Part shown: positions 34,964-47,664 of the stretch, piece by piece
Layout: every line of letters begins with the position of its first letter
How positions within the stretch are numbered: the first letter of the stretch is position 1
Source of the DNA: Phyto melanocephala
Lineage: Eukaryota > Arthropoda > Insecta > Diptera > Rhinophoridae
Direction of reading: 5' to 3'
Length of the DNA: 64,000 bases
Assembly: GCA_941918925.1 (NCBI GenBank)
Contig: OW799237.1
Coordinates: 2,089,201-2,153,200 of the forward strand
Notes under the pieces: generated by a model
The model's database searches: none
Told to the model about the DNA's origin: nothing
What the model saw: only the letters and a program-made list of their open reading frames with translations
Program-made: the position numbers and the translations under genes

Positions 34964-37900
34964 CCAGGCCTGCTATCAAAACTTTGAAATATGTTTTGAA
35001 AGTTCTATTTCAATTTTGATGTTTAAATTCAACTTTATTCTAATTCGGCTTTATTTTAATTCAACATTGTCTTATTTCAATTTTGTTCTATTTTTTAATG
35101 TTTTGATCATAAAGCAAAACACATATTTTTGAAAGTTTATATATAAAAATGTGGGAGTTTTATACACACACTATTTTAAACTTAGTGAGATTGCTTGTTA
35201 ATAATTTTTCTTATGTTTGTGCCGCTCTTTAATATGAATACGTTTTATTATTTAAAAGTTTAACTGAAATTTGTAGATGATAAGAAAAATTTAAGAAGCA
35301 GTTTGTTGATAATTTTCCGTAAATAAAAATTTATATGAATTTTTTTTTGGCAACATCTTATTTACAAATAAAAAAATTATTGCAAATTCTCTATAAACTG
35401 ATTTTTTTAATGGAAATTTTCTAAAATTAAATTTTTTAAAAAATTTTTATATAAAAAAAAACGAGTCTGTTGAAAATTTTCCATTCACAGAACATGATGT
35501 ATTTAAAAAAAATTGTTTAAGAATTTTGCTTAAATATATTTAAACTTTTCCATAAACTCTACAATAGAAAAGTTTTTTGGAAAACAAAGACAAGCAGAGT
35601 AGTTTGCAAATCTTACTTTGTTAGCTTATTTTATATAAAAAATAATAATTTATTTAAACTTTTCTATAAAAAGAGAACAATTATTATTCGATTCTTTTAT
35701 AAACAAAGATATATTATTATTTTTCCATTTAAAGCAGATTATCAAAACTTTTATTGCTTAATAAATTTCTATCAAAAATTTTTTTCTCAGAAAAAAATTA
35801 TTTTCATTAAATTTTTATAACAAAAAGGGGAATAAAAATAATAATGATAACTTTTTCAAACAATTTAAGCATTTGTTTTATTAACAAAGAAGTCTTTGAG
35901 ACTGACATTTGATGCGAACAGCTGGAGAATAGTACAAAAATTCAGGTACTTTCTGGAACATAATATTTCCTTAGCATAGCAAGTATAATCGCTTATATTA
36001 AGTCATATTTGCCTTAAAATTTCATAAAATATTTGAACAATTAAAATTTTAGAAAAAAACAACAAATTGTCAATTTTGCATATGTTAAGTACTTTGCTTT
36101 TTTACTTTATTTAACAATCATTTTTGTACTTGACCCCACTGTGTAATGAAGAAGTATGACATACTGTTACTTTTAAGAAGTACCTTGTAGTATTTATGGC
36201 AAAGCTCGAATTTCTTTAAAGCACACTTTACTTTATTTTATAATTCCTTATAAACCAACTGTTAGTTAACATATTTTCATTTGTCAAAGTTGTTCAGAGC
36301 ATTACGTAAGTTATTTTTCCTAGTTCTCACAATTTTTACAGCAAAACCTTAAGCCCACTATTAAATTAGTTGCAAACAAAATTAAATTACAACCTTTAAT
36401 ATGAGTAACAACAATTGTTACTTCAATGTAAATCGAATAAGAGAGAGCAAGAAAATACAAACATGTAAGAAATGGTTGCAGTTTTTAATCCAAAAACAAA
36501 TTACAAATTCATATGCCAAAATCATGCTTCACAACAAGGTTACAGACAAACACACACAAGCCCATGTACTTATGTAATTACAATAGATGAAATTATAAAT
36601 AAAATAAAAACAATAAAAAGACAAAGACAATGACAATGGCAGTAAAACTTGCCTGATGCAGTTAAACAAGACACACATAATAAAAGATTTAAAAAAAATC
36701 TGCAACAAAAATTGAGAAAAAAACTAAATCAAATCAAAGGCAGGAAATAAAATTTGAAAAAAAAAATTATTAAAAAAAACTAGGGGTTTCTTATTTAACA
36801 CTGATTTCGTTTTCCTAGAGATGACTTCATAGCTGATAGTGATGTGATTTGAGGAAAAATAAAAATTTAATTTTTAAGCCAGAGTGCGTTTTTGAGTCTA
36901 ATAGCAAATTTAGGTTTGTAGACAATTAAAATAAATTTTATAATATTTTCAGATTTTTTCTTAAGATTTAGATATTTTCTTAAAGATATTATTTTTCAAA
37001 AATATATGACTAATCAAATAGTGTGTGTTGCTCGCACAGTGCAATAAATATATGCTCGTAGTTGAATACATCAAGATTAACTTTTATTATGGAAAAGTTA
37101 TTCTTATATAGAGAATTGATAAAAAATTTATAAATTTTTTTAAAAAGTAAATTTCCTATTTTTTATCTTTTATTTAATAAAAGTTACTCCTAATAAATAA
37201 TTGATACAAAAAAAAAACTTTTTTTCCTGTTGTTTCATGACGAGTTACTTGTTGTTCACACGTGTTACATGAGTCGTACATGAGAACTTTTAAAGACTTT
37301 TGTTTAGATTATCTTTGATCACCCTGTAAGTGTTATGTATTTTATGTATTAAAAGATAAAGGTGCTGCTGTTGAGTACTGTGGTGATTTATTTAATGATG
37401 CCTAGTTTGTTGTTGATGATGCTTACATGCAACATCATTTTGTATACAACATTGTTGTAGAACTTCATAACACACTTTGAAACATATCAGAGGCTGCTCT
37501 ATGTTCGTTCGTTTTTTTTTCTTCATCTTCTTCCTCTTCTTTTGAAGGTTTGTGTGAAAAGAAGGGACGTGTGTGTATTTAGTAGTGTTAAAATGTAATT
37601 TAATGATGATTTGTTTTATAAGCATTTCGTTGTTATTGTTATTGCTGTAATTCTTCTATGTTGTATGCAAGATGGTGTTTTGTTGTTTAAAATAAATTTA
37701 TTGTTGTACTTGATTTTGGTAATCATTAACATACAATTGGTTGGCAGGCTTGACTTGTTGTGTTGTGCCACAACTTTAAACTATCTCTGTTGCTCTTGTA
37801 ATCACTAGCAACATCATCATTAACATGATTTGTGATGATTTACAATATTGTAATTACTTAATCGAAATCACTTAATTGTCATGTTTTAGGTCTTTTAAAC

Positions 37901-38390
37901 CGCCAACAACTTTGTTAAAACACGTCTTTTAATTTGCTTAAATTAAAAAAAAAATATATAAAGACTCATTCCTTTGTAGCTGTTGTTTTTGGTTAAATGT
38001 TAACGAATTTAATTATACAAATAAAATCAGAAATTGTTAATAATATTACATACGTGATTTCCTTTGCTTAATAAAACCTGTATCAAATATTTATTAGGCG
38101 GTAGAGGGTTCTATTTACATACCTGTAAGTACAAAAATATGAATAGAAATTAAAAGATTAAACAATTGTTTTATTGTCTTTTAATAAAAGCTTTATAGTA
38201 ATTTTCTTTGGATCTAAAAATATTTTATAAATTACTTGTTATTACTTATGTAGACATAATTTTGATAATTGTTCTTGTAATAGTGTAATTCTAAAGCCGT
38301 TAGATTGTTTTTGGATTATAACCCTGACTTGATTAGAATTCAGCACAAGCATTATTATTTTCTTTATTTTCTTTCTTATTTTCTTATCAG
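34964..38390. other. AT-rich noncoding stretch
   Basis: No gene was seen. A less A/T-biased patch at 37220-37900, rich in TGTTG and GATGATG words, might be conserved regulatory DNA, but nothing proves it. The 77-residue minus-strand frame at 37392-37625 is Lys-rich and unsupported. Confidence 0.5.
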
Positions 38391-38490
38391 AGAAACTTTT
38401 GTCGGTGGAGTGCTAACAGCATTTCCAATATTGGCAGGAATCTGCCTTGGACTATTCTTGAAATTGAGACAATGTAACGATCAAATTTAA
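38391..38490 (+). CDS. Candidate terminal coding exon with a membrane segment
   Basis: A long pyrimidine tract ending TTCTTATCAG (to 38390) is a strong 3' splice acceptor. The following frame (phase 2, one base completing a codon) encodes ETFVGGVLTAFPILAGICLG, then LFLKLRQCNDQI and a TAA at 38488-38490. Residues 3-24 form a hydrophobic helix followed by a positively charged tail, as at the end of a multi-pass membrane protein. A polyadenylation signal follows at 38550. I do not recognise the protein, and no upstream exon is identified with confidence. Gene relic or chance remain possible. Confidence 0.4.
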
Positions 38491-38549
38491 TTTATTCGAA
38501 GTTAAACAACAACTCTCTGTTCTTATGTAGTACAGTGTATATCGACCTT

Positions 38550-38555
38550 AATAAA
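38550..38555 (+). terminator. Possible polyadenylation signal AATAAA
   Basis: AATAAA lies 60 bp after the stop of the candidate terminal exon at 38391-38490. AATAAA is common by chance in this DNA, so its value depends on that exon being real. Confidence 0.3.
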
Positions 38556-38711
38556 AGGATACATTAATTTCATTTTCTTTCTAATAGAAAATTTATGTTT
38601 AAATGGCACCTGTATCAAATATTTTGATCAAACAAATTCTCACTTTAAATAATTAAAATAAATAAATAATATATATGTAATATGTTGTCGAACACATTTC
38701 TAAACTTTTAA

Positions 38712-39184
38712 CGGCCTTATTCATAACAAAAAGTTGGCATAAAGTTTAGTCATAACACACATGCCAAACTCTGGCTAACGATTTGCTAAACTCTTGTTAA
38801 CGAGCTGCCAAGCGTTTGCCGACTTGTGAAAAACAGCTGTTCTGTGTCAAAAAAATTTTATAAAGAAAAGAATACAAATTTTTGTGCACGAAAAATATAT
38901 TGTTCGTTTATTTTTTTACTTTATTTTAAAATTTTAAAAATTGTAAGTATGTATGGAAAAACAGCAAAATGTCAAAAGCAGAAATGATATACAAAAAATG
39001 GTTGCAATTTTGAGGAGTGTTATTCAATTTCAGAGTTGATTTATGAAAAGTTGGCAGATGGATAAAAGTTTGTTATGAATAAACTCTGTGCCAACGAGCT
39101 GCCAGGCTTAATCGGCATTCTAGTTAGCAGCTCGTTGAACGTAGAGTATAAACTGTGTCTAACTTTTTGTTATGAATAAGGCCG
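38712..39184. mobile_element. 473-bp foldback MITE with TAA target duplication
   Basis: The ends are a perfect 24-bp inverted repeat starting CGGCCTTATTCATAACAAAA and ending in its complement at 39184. TAA flanks both sides (38709-38711 and 39185-39187). Inner inverted words (AACGAGCTGCCAAG versus GCAGCTCGTTG) extend the foldback. A 3-bp TWA duplication is typical of PIF/Harbinger, so a non-autonomous Harbinger-like origin is the best guess. The interior is noncoding. Confidence 0.88.
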
Positions 39185-39527
39185 TAAGAACGTATTGTAA
39201 GCTAAAGTTACAAGAGGAATTAAAAATCATAATTTTAAAAAAGTACACACTAGCGCATGTATTATTTTAATCAGATGTGTATATGCGTATCAGGTCTATA
39301 CCATACATGGTGTATATTTTTTAACCCTCTAAAGCTGGGTGGTAGAATTTTTTTAATCAACAATGTACAATATTATATAAATTAAAAAAAAAAAATACTT
39401 TGATTGTATAAGTATATTTGTGACGCATGGAGCTATAAAATTAGAAAATTTCATTAATTTTTTTTTATACTGTCTTGAAATATTTTTTGTTTGAATTTTT
39501 ATTTATCGAACTTTTCGGTTTAAGCTG

Positions 39528-39710
39528 ATATTTAAATTTTTATTCAGGCTTGAGTTCATGTTTACATTTTTAATTGTGATAAATGAAAGAAATTATTTAT
39601 AACAAGAAACAAATTTGCATTTGTACCAGATCTTAGTAAGGAATCAAGCTTTCAAAACTCAGACGGACAGTCTAGCCCACTGGGAATTCGTTGTTTTGTA
39701 TTAAATAAAC
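39528..39710 (-). mobile_element. Partial copy 2 of the 353-bp MITE family
   Basis: GATATTTAAATTTTTATTCA and GGCTTGAGTTCATG, then TTTTTAATTGTGATAAATGA, match the complement of the element at 12712-13064. CTAGCCCACTGGGAATTCG matches its interior. The far end is missing. Confidence 0.7.
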
Positions 39711-39959
39711 CATATGATATAAAAATAGCTTTAAAAAGCCATTTTTACTTTTAATCTTATAATGAATATATTTTGGAAAAAGCTTAAGGATCCTATAGCA
39801 GGATTAAGAAATTTTTATTGTTTCTTTAACCGAACGCTATATTGTAAAGTTTTTAGTTAAATTGATAATATCTGATTTCAACTTGGATAATATATAATTC
39901 AATTTAATTTTTTATTTTAAACTATTTCTCACATTGACTTTCTCGGTTGTATTAAAACT

Positions 39960-40800
39960 GAACGAAATCAGGTTTTTTTTTGTAAATTTTAGGAAAAAAC
40001 AGAGAATCAGTTTTATTTTGATGCTTACATCTTAGTTAGCTTAAAACCGAATTATTAGTTTTTCTCAAAAATTATTTTTGAGACGACAAAAAAAGCTTGA
40101 AAACTTTGATATATTAAAAAATATATAATATATTTTTTCAAATAATTTTTGCTTATAACTTTGCCGATTAGTAGCTGATTTGTGCAAATTTTTCACTAAT
40201 CACTGCAAAGGCTTATTATAGTTATAAGCGTGTCTATAAATTATCCTAATGCTGTAATAATTTAATTTTTGTGATAAAAATAAGGGGAAAAATAGAGGTA
40301 GTCTTGTTTGTTTGCTCATATCTCAGAAAATTATTAAGCAATTGTGCCGATTTTTAATAGCAATATGCAACCAAATATTTCTGATATTCAGCTACAACAC
40401 AGACGTCTTGTCGATGTCGGCGGATTTCAAAAAACTGATTTCAACAACACATGGACAGACAGACATACAGACAATGATCAGTAAATTCCTCTTTTCATAA
40501 GCTACGACATGGTTGGGTGGGCAAAATCGAGAGTGAATACCTATCTCTCGTAAATTCTTCATGTGGTGGAGTTTGTTATAGTGTTTGATGTTGTTTGTTA
40601 TAGTTTTTGTTGTTTTCAGTTTATGAGCGGACGCGTGACCAGTGACAGGGTTTGAACCTACCTGAGCTATCGCCACGAAGAAGCTAGCCGGAAACCTCAC
40701 TGGGCCCAAACGATTAGTAACATAAATATACTTTATGTGATCAGAAATTAATATTGTAAAAATTTCACAGCAAATGATAAAGATACACGATATGCTTAAA
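39960..40800 (+). repeat. Copy B of the hairpin-ended dispersed family, interrupted
   Basis: Similar to copies A and C: TTTTATTTTGATGCTTACATC, TTTGCCGATTAGTAGCTGATT, TTGCTCATATCTCAGAAAAT, GGACAGACAGACATACAGAC, then ATATACTTTATGTGATCAGA. A 220-bp insertion splits it at 40501-40720. A 3'-end hairpin that may belong to it lies further on at 41303-41340. Confidence 0.75.
40501..40720 (-). mobile_element. SINE-like insertion in copy B
   Basis: Flanked by CATAA on both sides (40496-40500 and 40721-40725). On the minus strand it begins with a GC-richer head that includes GGCGATAGCTCAGG and GGTTCAAACCC. The latter fits a Pol III B-box, but the spacing to any A-box is short. The rest is AACAAACAACATCAAACACT-like sequence. 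Alignment with the uninterrupted copy C shows that this segment is extra. A tRNA-derived SINE is possible, not proven. Confidence 0.5.
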
Positions 40801-41302
40801 ACTGTGTATTCTATTATACAATTTTAAAATATATCTTTCAAAAATGTCTATAAAGGGATCGAAGTACAAAAATTGTAATTTTTTGAAAAAATAGTTTGTA
40901 TGGATTACAAACGTACAATTAACAAACTGACTGAAGAGCAATTTGTTGCAGGGAAAGGGGGTCGTTAATAAGACAACAGGAGGGGATACCTGATCTTCTA
41001 TTAACTATATATGAACAACAAGGGATTTGTTTTAAACAAGTTACATTATTTTATTGAATACTTATACATATATGTAGAAAAATGGAGAGATCCTTTTTAT
41101 GAGTCCTTTGGCGCTTTCGATCAAAAGACTCGTTATTAACAACTCGTTACAAATATAAATAATATTACGTGCAGAGATGGGAATATTGATTATAATTTAT
41201 ATAAATATTTAAATGATATACAATAATTCAAAAAAAGAGCGAATACATACAAATTGTATTTAAATTCAAGAGTACAAAAGTATTTACACTGCTTTCAACA
41301 CG

Positions 41303-41340
41303 ATATATACCCTACACTCTCTGCTGAGGGTATTAAAATA
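41303..41340 (+). repeat. 3'-end hairpin of the dispersed family
   Basis: ATATATACCCTACACTCTCT followed by GCTGAGGGTATTAAAATAG. It has the same layout as the ends at 31850 and 62990. Confidence 0.55.
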
Positions 41341-41351
41341 GATGTATAGAC

Positions 41352-41430
41352 ACTATGTTGGTGGTGTGGTGTAGTGCTAAAATCGCAAAACTTCAAAGTC
41401 GAAGTACACTAGATTTTAATCCTGGAGACT
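41352..41430 (+). mobile_element. tRNA-like SINE head remnant
   Basis: GGTGGTGTGGTGTAGTGC resembles an A-box region. About 40 bases later comes GATTTTAATCCTGGAGAC, resembling a B-box (GGTTCGAATCC) with changes. The order and spacing suit a decayed tRNA-derived SINE. No cloverleaf can be drawn confidently. Confidence 0.4.
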
Positions 41431-43019
41431 CAAACATTTTTCATAAAATTTTTAATTTAAAAGCAGGCATACATACTCGTAATAGCAATTTTCTGCGTAA
41501 TGTTTTTGTTTCTGGGCAACAACAAATGGTGCTCTAGCATCCTATAATTTTAGTTTAATTTCAGATTAATGTTGTAAAGTTATATTTACAATGTTGTGAC
41601 GATAATAAAATTGAAGTCGGAAAAAAAATCATTTGGTCTGATCATTTCAATATTTTGACGATATTGTAAATTTGGTAAACAGCTGAGTACTACTATGTTG
41701 TATTGTTATTGTATTACCTCCATCAACGTCGGAAGAGCTGATTGTCTTTTTCAATAGGTTAAGCTAAGATAAAATGTTCTAAAAAAATAAGGTCTTACTA
41801 GATCATTTATCAAACAAATAACATCAAATATCTTTGAATGTATCATTATATTAATTAAAATACATTTAATACCAATTATTGGTAGCAAACATGACTGCAC
41901 AACACGTTGCACGTGCCAAAGTATAGTTGGGTCAATCGGTTGTTTTAGTTCGTTTTTGCCAACAACCTAATTCATTCATAAACTATAATGTAATTTCATA
42001 CGAGTTCGTGAAAAAAAAAACGAAAGAGGTTATTGGAAAAAAGGTACTAAAGTAGCGATTTGTGTCCAATCCTATGCCAAAGTAATAGAGGCAAATCTAA
42101 ACATGTTTTTATAAAATACAAGAATTGCTAAATGTTAATTGTTCTATTAAAAATTGTTTATTTAAATTTTTTAAAAGCAAACAAAAATTAATTTAAAACT
42201 CATTGCTCACTTTTTTATAACGAATTTTGTTAAAACTCAATTAAATGCCAAAATCATTTTGTTCTAAATAGATAAAAATCATTTTCAAGTGATTTAGTTT
42301 TATTTCAATTGAAACAACCTACATACAACAAATGGCATCATTTCGAGTTCTTTATTATTGTTTTTATTACAATTATTATGTATTATTTAGAACTAAGCAA
42401 CTAACAAATTAAGAATACGAAATAAAAGTTGTTCCAAATTAATTAATTTTTTTGTAGCATTATCAAGGTTGAACGCAAGACACAACTACACATTTGCAAT
42501 TGGCAGAAACAAATGTAAGTGTTTATTAAATTAAGAAAACAAATTTTAAATATTTATTCTTCAACTAATGACACCTGAATTGCCATTTTGGTATGACATT
42601 CATTGTGTTTTAGAAAATAATCAAAAAATTTTTTTATTTAATTTAGCTTAAAACGCTTTCGTTAACAGAGTTTAAATATAAGCGTATATGGACTTTACTA
42701 AATTTGAACATAATTGCAAATTAGTCAAGAAATTAAAAAAAAAAAGAATACAATGTAGCACAGTGAAGACATTTGCCATAAAAATAACAATAAATCAAAG
42801 AAGATACTGTAAACAATATGAAATTAGAATAAAAATTAAATAAAATTCAATTAAGTACCTGAGTTGCACAAGTGGAAATAATTTACACACAGGTTATGCT
42901 GTGAACACTATTCAAAAACTCTTTTGTTTTTTTAATTATTTAAAATTTATTTCTAAAAATGTAAAATGATTTAAAGCTTTTTTTTTTTGTTGTTATAAAA
43001 TTCTTAATAAATGGAAATT
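41431..43019. other. AT-rich noncoding stretch
   Basis: No gene or recognisable element was seen. Confidence 0.55.
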
Positions 43020-43560
43020 TTCTTTAATGTTTCTTTACACCAGCAAACGAGTAACAAAATCGGGTATATTTTCTGCCTTCTTTGGTTCCCAGTGATTTTA
43101 TGGCTACCTATAGATAGCCCTTCCTTCACAAAGTCCCTCGTCAGTATATGCGTTTTCTCTAGACTAGAAAACGATTCCACATTTTCGACTGGTAATTGCC
43201 GATAATCCGTTTGGAACAGTCCTTTGTAATAGCCAGCATCTTGCTAAGACTGAGGTCCCTCATAGCATTCCCAAATAATGTGTTCTTAAATATCCTCTTT
43301 TTCTACTGCGATATGAGTCTTCCCAATATTTTTCAGTATGAGGTCTGGGATACTTCTATGCTTTATTATTAAAGATATTGATGTCACTATTTACAACTTT
43401 ATTATGCATGGATTCATCCAATGCAGCCCTGCAACATTAACTGGACTCATGCGGTCTATCGGCATCTAGGTCTCCCTGAGGATACCCCTATGCCCCAGCC
43501 ATATGTGCTACACTAGCAATAACATACTTTGCCAAGATAAGATGCACCCGGGGGTAATTT
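43020..43560 (-). pseudogene. Possible decayed LINE coding remnant
   Basis: This stretch is less A/T-biased than its surroundings. On the minus strand it gives short protein-like pieces in different frames, such as VEKEDI*EHIIWECYEG, AMRDLSLSKMLAITKD, and RALDESMHNKV-like text. 'EHIIWEC' resembles the zinc-binding tail after RNase H in LINEs. No continuous frame or clear family match was found. Confidence 0.28.
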
Positions 43561-43815
43561 TAATCTAAAGAATTAATTGTTGTACAATAACAGCAAAAAG
43601 ATAAGAATAAAATAAAAAAGTGAAAAAATTGTCATAAAATTTTGTGCACTTTTGTACCTCTAGTTTTGGTCTATGTCTACCCTAAAACATTTTTGAACTC
43701 TGGCAACTCTTGTGTGGATTATAATTTTTAACTAAAAATCTTTCTTTTTAAACTTTTAAAATAAGATAAATTATAAAAACATAGACCAGAAAGGGAACAG
43801 CTTATCGCCAAGTAT

Positions 43816-43920
43816 TTTAGCGAAATTTTACTCGAACGATCGAGTACGCAGTGTTTTAGGTAAAGAGATTCTAATAAGAATTTTCAAATTTCGATCACGT
43901 TCGAATGCCGTAATTCGGCC
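43816..43920 (+). repeat. Partial copy of a small GATCGA-containing MITE
   Basis: CGAACGATCGAGTACGCAGTG, AGAGATTCTAATAAGAATTT and TTTCGATCACGTTCGAATGC match the element at 50082-50205 in order and orientation. The left inverted repeat is incomplete here. Confidence 0.7.
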
Positions 43921-46900
43921 TCTGTTTGTTAAAAAAAATTAATTAGCGACTAGCCGCCAGATGCGCAGTTACGTTTTGCTTCTCTGGTAAAAAATTTAAT
44001 TCCATTTTTTTTATTTTTTTTCGTCCCACTGTGAGCTTTAATTATGTTGATCATTTGTATTTTTAATTTAATTAATTTAATTTAATTTTAATAATTAATC
44101 TTATACTAAGCGTTCTGTGTGTATGTTTTTCGTTATTGATCAAATCGATTTGGCCACTTAAACACTTAAAATTTTTTTTATCTATTTTGTCAGTTTCATT
44201 GATAAATCGCATTTACATAATCTCTTGTTTGTTTATCCATTTCATAGTAACTTAATTTCAGTTCATTCATTCCATCAGTTATTGATGATGTTATTTTAAA
44301 TGTGTCGGTTTTATTTTATTATTTTTTTTGTTTCAACTGTTTTTGTCACTGTGTTGTTTGTTGTGAGTGCTTAGTGTTGTTTTAGTCAAGTTTAAAGGCT
44401 GCGTAGGTTGCCGCTCTTGCCATTGCTAGTTACAGCTATCAAGTTTGTTGTTTTTTTCCAGTTTAAATATTGACTAAATGTTGTTTAACTTACTGGTCAT
44501 ATATAGTTTGACTATGTAGTTAGAACTAGAATTTTTGAACAAAAAACAATGTGTGGGATTTAGAGGAAACTAAAGCAAAATTAAAATCTCATTTATTTGA
44601 AATAAAATTAATAAAAATTATTAAATTAAAAATAAATTAAAGAAAACAAAACAAATTCAGGTTTAAAAGTTGTTCTTATAGAGCCAACATTTGAACACCC
44701 ACACTAACAATTTGGGGTTATTTGGAAAAAATGGCGACAACTTCATCACCTTGAAAATTGAAAAAAAAAATTCATCAAATTGATAATAAGATTTTACAAA
44801 TTTATGTCTGACTGTCAGTACTGCACTTGCAATATGGAGATTTACATAAAAAGTTTTTCAGTAATAAAAACGTCGTTAAGCCTTTAACAGCGAGTTACAA
44901 TTTAATAAAACTCTGCATAATTTCACGCACAACACATTGAAGTCAAAAAAGTTCACAACTCGGCTGGTCAAGTGCGGGAGCCAATTTTAAACTTTCCTTT
45001 TGAATAGAGTTAAATCACCGGTCGGTTTTGTTTGACTTTTTCCCTTTAACCAGTTACCGGATTTTAGACTATTTAAAATATTTAATGTTTTTTTTTTCAT
45101 ATTAAATATTATTGTTGTTGTATTGTTATTGCTCATGGTTATTATCTTGTTGTTTTATAGTTGTTGCAATTTCTATAATCTTAAACGCATCAGTTGCATG
45201 TTTATTATTTTCGCAAAAAACAAAAAACAAAAACGTTTATTTCTTAAGATCTGTTTAGGTCGTTTTTGGTGTCTGTTTTTATTTTCTGATTTAAATTTTT
45301 TTTTTTTTTTGATTTTAAGGAGTTTTTTGTTTTACGAGTATTTAGATTTTGTTCAGCTCGTTTTCACTATTGTTTATGTCTGTCTGGTTTTAGCTTTAAG
45401 GCTGTATTCCACTATATTGTCTACTAAAACAAACCAAGAGTTGTATCTTTGAATATCTGTATGTCTGTCTGTCAGTCGGCTTGTCCGTCCGTACTTTTGT
45501 CTGTCCGTTGTATGTAGATGTAACCAAGATTGCAACTGTATGTTTAAATCTATTTATGTTTGTGGCTGCATTTTTTAAGCCGCTTTTAATTGTGGTGAAA
45601 AGATTTATTTCATTGTTGCATTGAATTTATAGCTTTTATTTGCGCATATACATAAACATCTACCTAAATGTTTGTACGAATGTCGGTGTATTGTGAGGTA
45701 CCTTGAATTTTATTGTTAATTTTTGTTAAGCCTACTGTTGTGATTGCCGCATTTGTCGTTGTCGTTGTCGCTGTTGTCTACTGCAACGGCAGTCATTCAG
45801 TAGGTCCAAGAACATTGGACACGGGCCTGAACATTGTGGCAACAAAATAAAGAAATTAAAATCACAAAAGTTGAACGACGAACAAAAACTGCAAAAATCA
45901 AAAAATTATAGTAAAATGACAAACGTTTAGTAATAAAAATTATTTAAATTATTTTTAATGCTCGTCTAGAGTTTTTGTGACGTCTATTTTTTCTGTGTTT
46001 TTTTTGCAGCCATAAACAAAAAAAAAACAAAAATAAAAATTACATTTTAATTTTTATGAGGTTTTTGTTTCGCAGATTTCAATCAAGAATTTCAAATGAT
46101 TAAGGCGTAAACATATTTCTGTAGCGGCCAGGAACCATTGCGCTATTATTATGTTACTGGGAATGAGTAGATTTTGAAATTACGATTAAAATTTATGTTG
46201 AAGGAAAAAAAAAGAAAGAGGAGACATTGGTCACATATGTACATTGGTTACAATCTAAGATGGCACATTTAACAAGTTTGGTAAACGAAAAGCATGTAAT
46301 TGATTTTTTGCGAATTATAATTTTATTTCAAGAGTGTGGCAAATAATAATTCAAATTGAAAAGTTAAATCAAGCTATAATTTTTTCGCTGAAATTGTGAA
46401 ATAAAATAAAAATTTTTCAGTGTTTTGAAACTAAATATTAAAAGCTTAGAGAGGGATCCAAATGCATTTCTTTTTTTCTTCTTTGAGTTTACACATGGAA
46501 TTATTATCCGTTAGCGAGGTATGGCGACCAATTCAAGCACTTGTCGTTAAAATACCTATTTAGCTTGGAACACAAGCAGTGTATGAGCGCATAAACCCCT
46601 TGTGCTCAAGCAAATATTAATATTTCTTTTTCAACGAGACTGAGTGGGTGGAACTCATAACAGTTTTGAGGTAAAATCTAATGACTTGTTGTAGCACTTA
46701 CTATCAAAGCAGCTGTTTCAAAATACTTTTGTTCACTTTGTAGTTCATTTGTTTCATTAGTGGAGGTTTTTTTCTTTTAAATTTGGGAATTATAGAAAAA
46801 AACTGTCGAATTTATATACTTGAAGATGGCGAGAATTAAAGACAATATTTACTGTTACATCAATGCGGAATGGGGACTTTATAACTCCAGAGTTCATTTA

Positions 46901-47369
46901 AATATTTTTCAGAAATAGTGTGTCGGGCATCTAAAAACTGCATTAAAAAGATGACCCTTATATTATCTCATACAAAAATGATCTAATGAAAGTTAATGAA
47001 AACCTTATATTTTGAAGGCTTTCTCAAAACAGCGTCAAAATAATAAAGTTCGAAATAATCTATTACCTCCAGGATGTTCTTTACTATGTATACCACCAAT
47101 AAACCATAAAAGCACTCAAAGCACTTTCTTACATTCGTCTGGAAGAAATTCCGGAAAGAATCCCAAGCCAAGGTAAGGATGTAGATCAGCTCGATGATGT
47201 CATGGAATTTGATTATGACCACTACAAAATGCAACAAAGCTTGTCTTAATAGAATGTTATTTAAAAAAATGTGGACTTGTCTATAAGTCACTCGAACCCC
47301 TTGAACTTTAAGCCCCTCTAATATAATTTAAAATTAAATTAATTAAATTTTTACTGTCGAACTAAACAG
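43921..47369. other. AT-rich noncoding stretch
   Basis: No supported gene was seen. The 109-residue frame at 45123-45452 and the 102-residue minus-strand frame at 46983-47291 are hydrophobic and lack start, splice or family support. A GC-richer patch at 45770-45850 (with ACTGCAACGGCAGTCATTCA) stands out but is not coding. A CTGTCTGTCAGTCGG simple repeat is near 45462-45510. Confidence 0.5.
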
Positions 47370-47520
47370 TGCTGTAAACGAATCAAGTAGTGCCGGCAAG
47401 AATATAATTTTTTGGATTATTCTTCGAATATCACAATTAAATTTCTTTAGAGAAAAGAATATTTTAAAAATATGAAGTCAAGGCTGAATTAACACACATT
47501 TTAATTAATAAATAGTTTTG
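47370..47520 (+). mobile_element. Partial copy 3 of the 353-bp MITE family
   Basis: GTAGTGCCGGCAAGAATATA, GAATATCACAATTAAATTTC and ATATGAAGTCAAGGCTGAAT follow the same order as the right half of the element at 12712-13064. Confidence 0.7.
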
Positions 47521-47664
47521 CAAAGAACTAAGACCCAACAAAAACAAATCTCAAAGCTCCTGTATCTGAAAACTTAAAAGAGAAATTTTTATAATTTTTT
47601 GCTTTCATATTTACCGAATTGAAGTTTTAATGGTATCAGATAAATAAATTTATTCCCATTCTAA

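Noticed and set aside
37392..37625. 77-residue minus-strand frame ending HHQQQTRHH
   Set aside because: Lys-rich run from A-rich complement and codon-repeat tail; no start or splice evidence.
40392..40709. 105-residue minus-strand frame beginning MGPVRFPASF
   Set aside because: It lies mostly within the SINE-like insertion and crosses into copy B, so it is not a gene.
45123..45452. 109-residue hydrophobic frame
   Set aside because: Composition is that of T-rich DNA, the start is unsupported and there are no splice or poly(A) signals; expected by chance at this A+T content.
46983..47291. 102-residue minus-strand frame rich in Phe, Tyr and Ile
   Set aside because: No family resemblance or flanking signals that I can see; length alone is within chance expectation.
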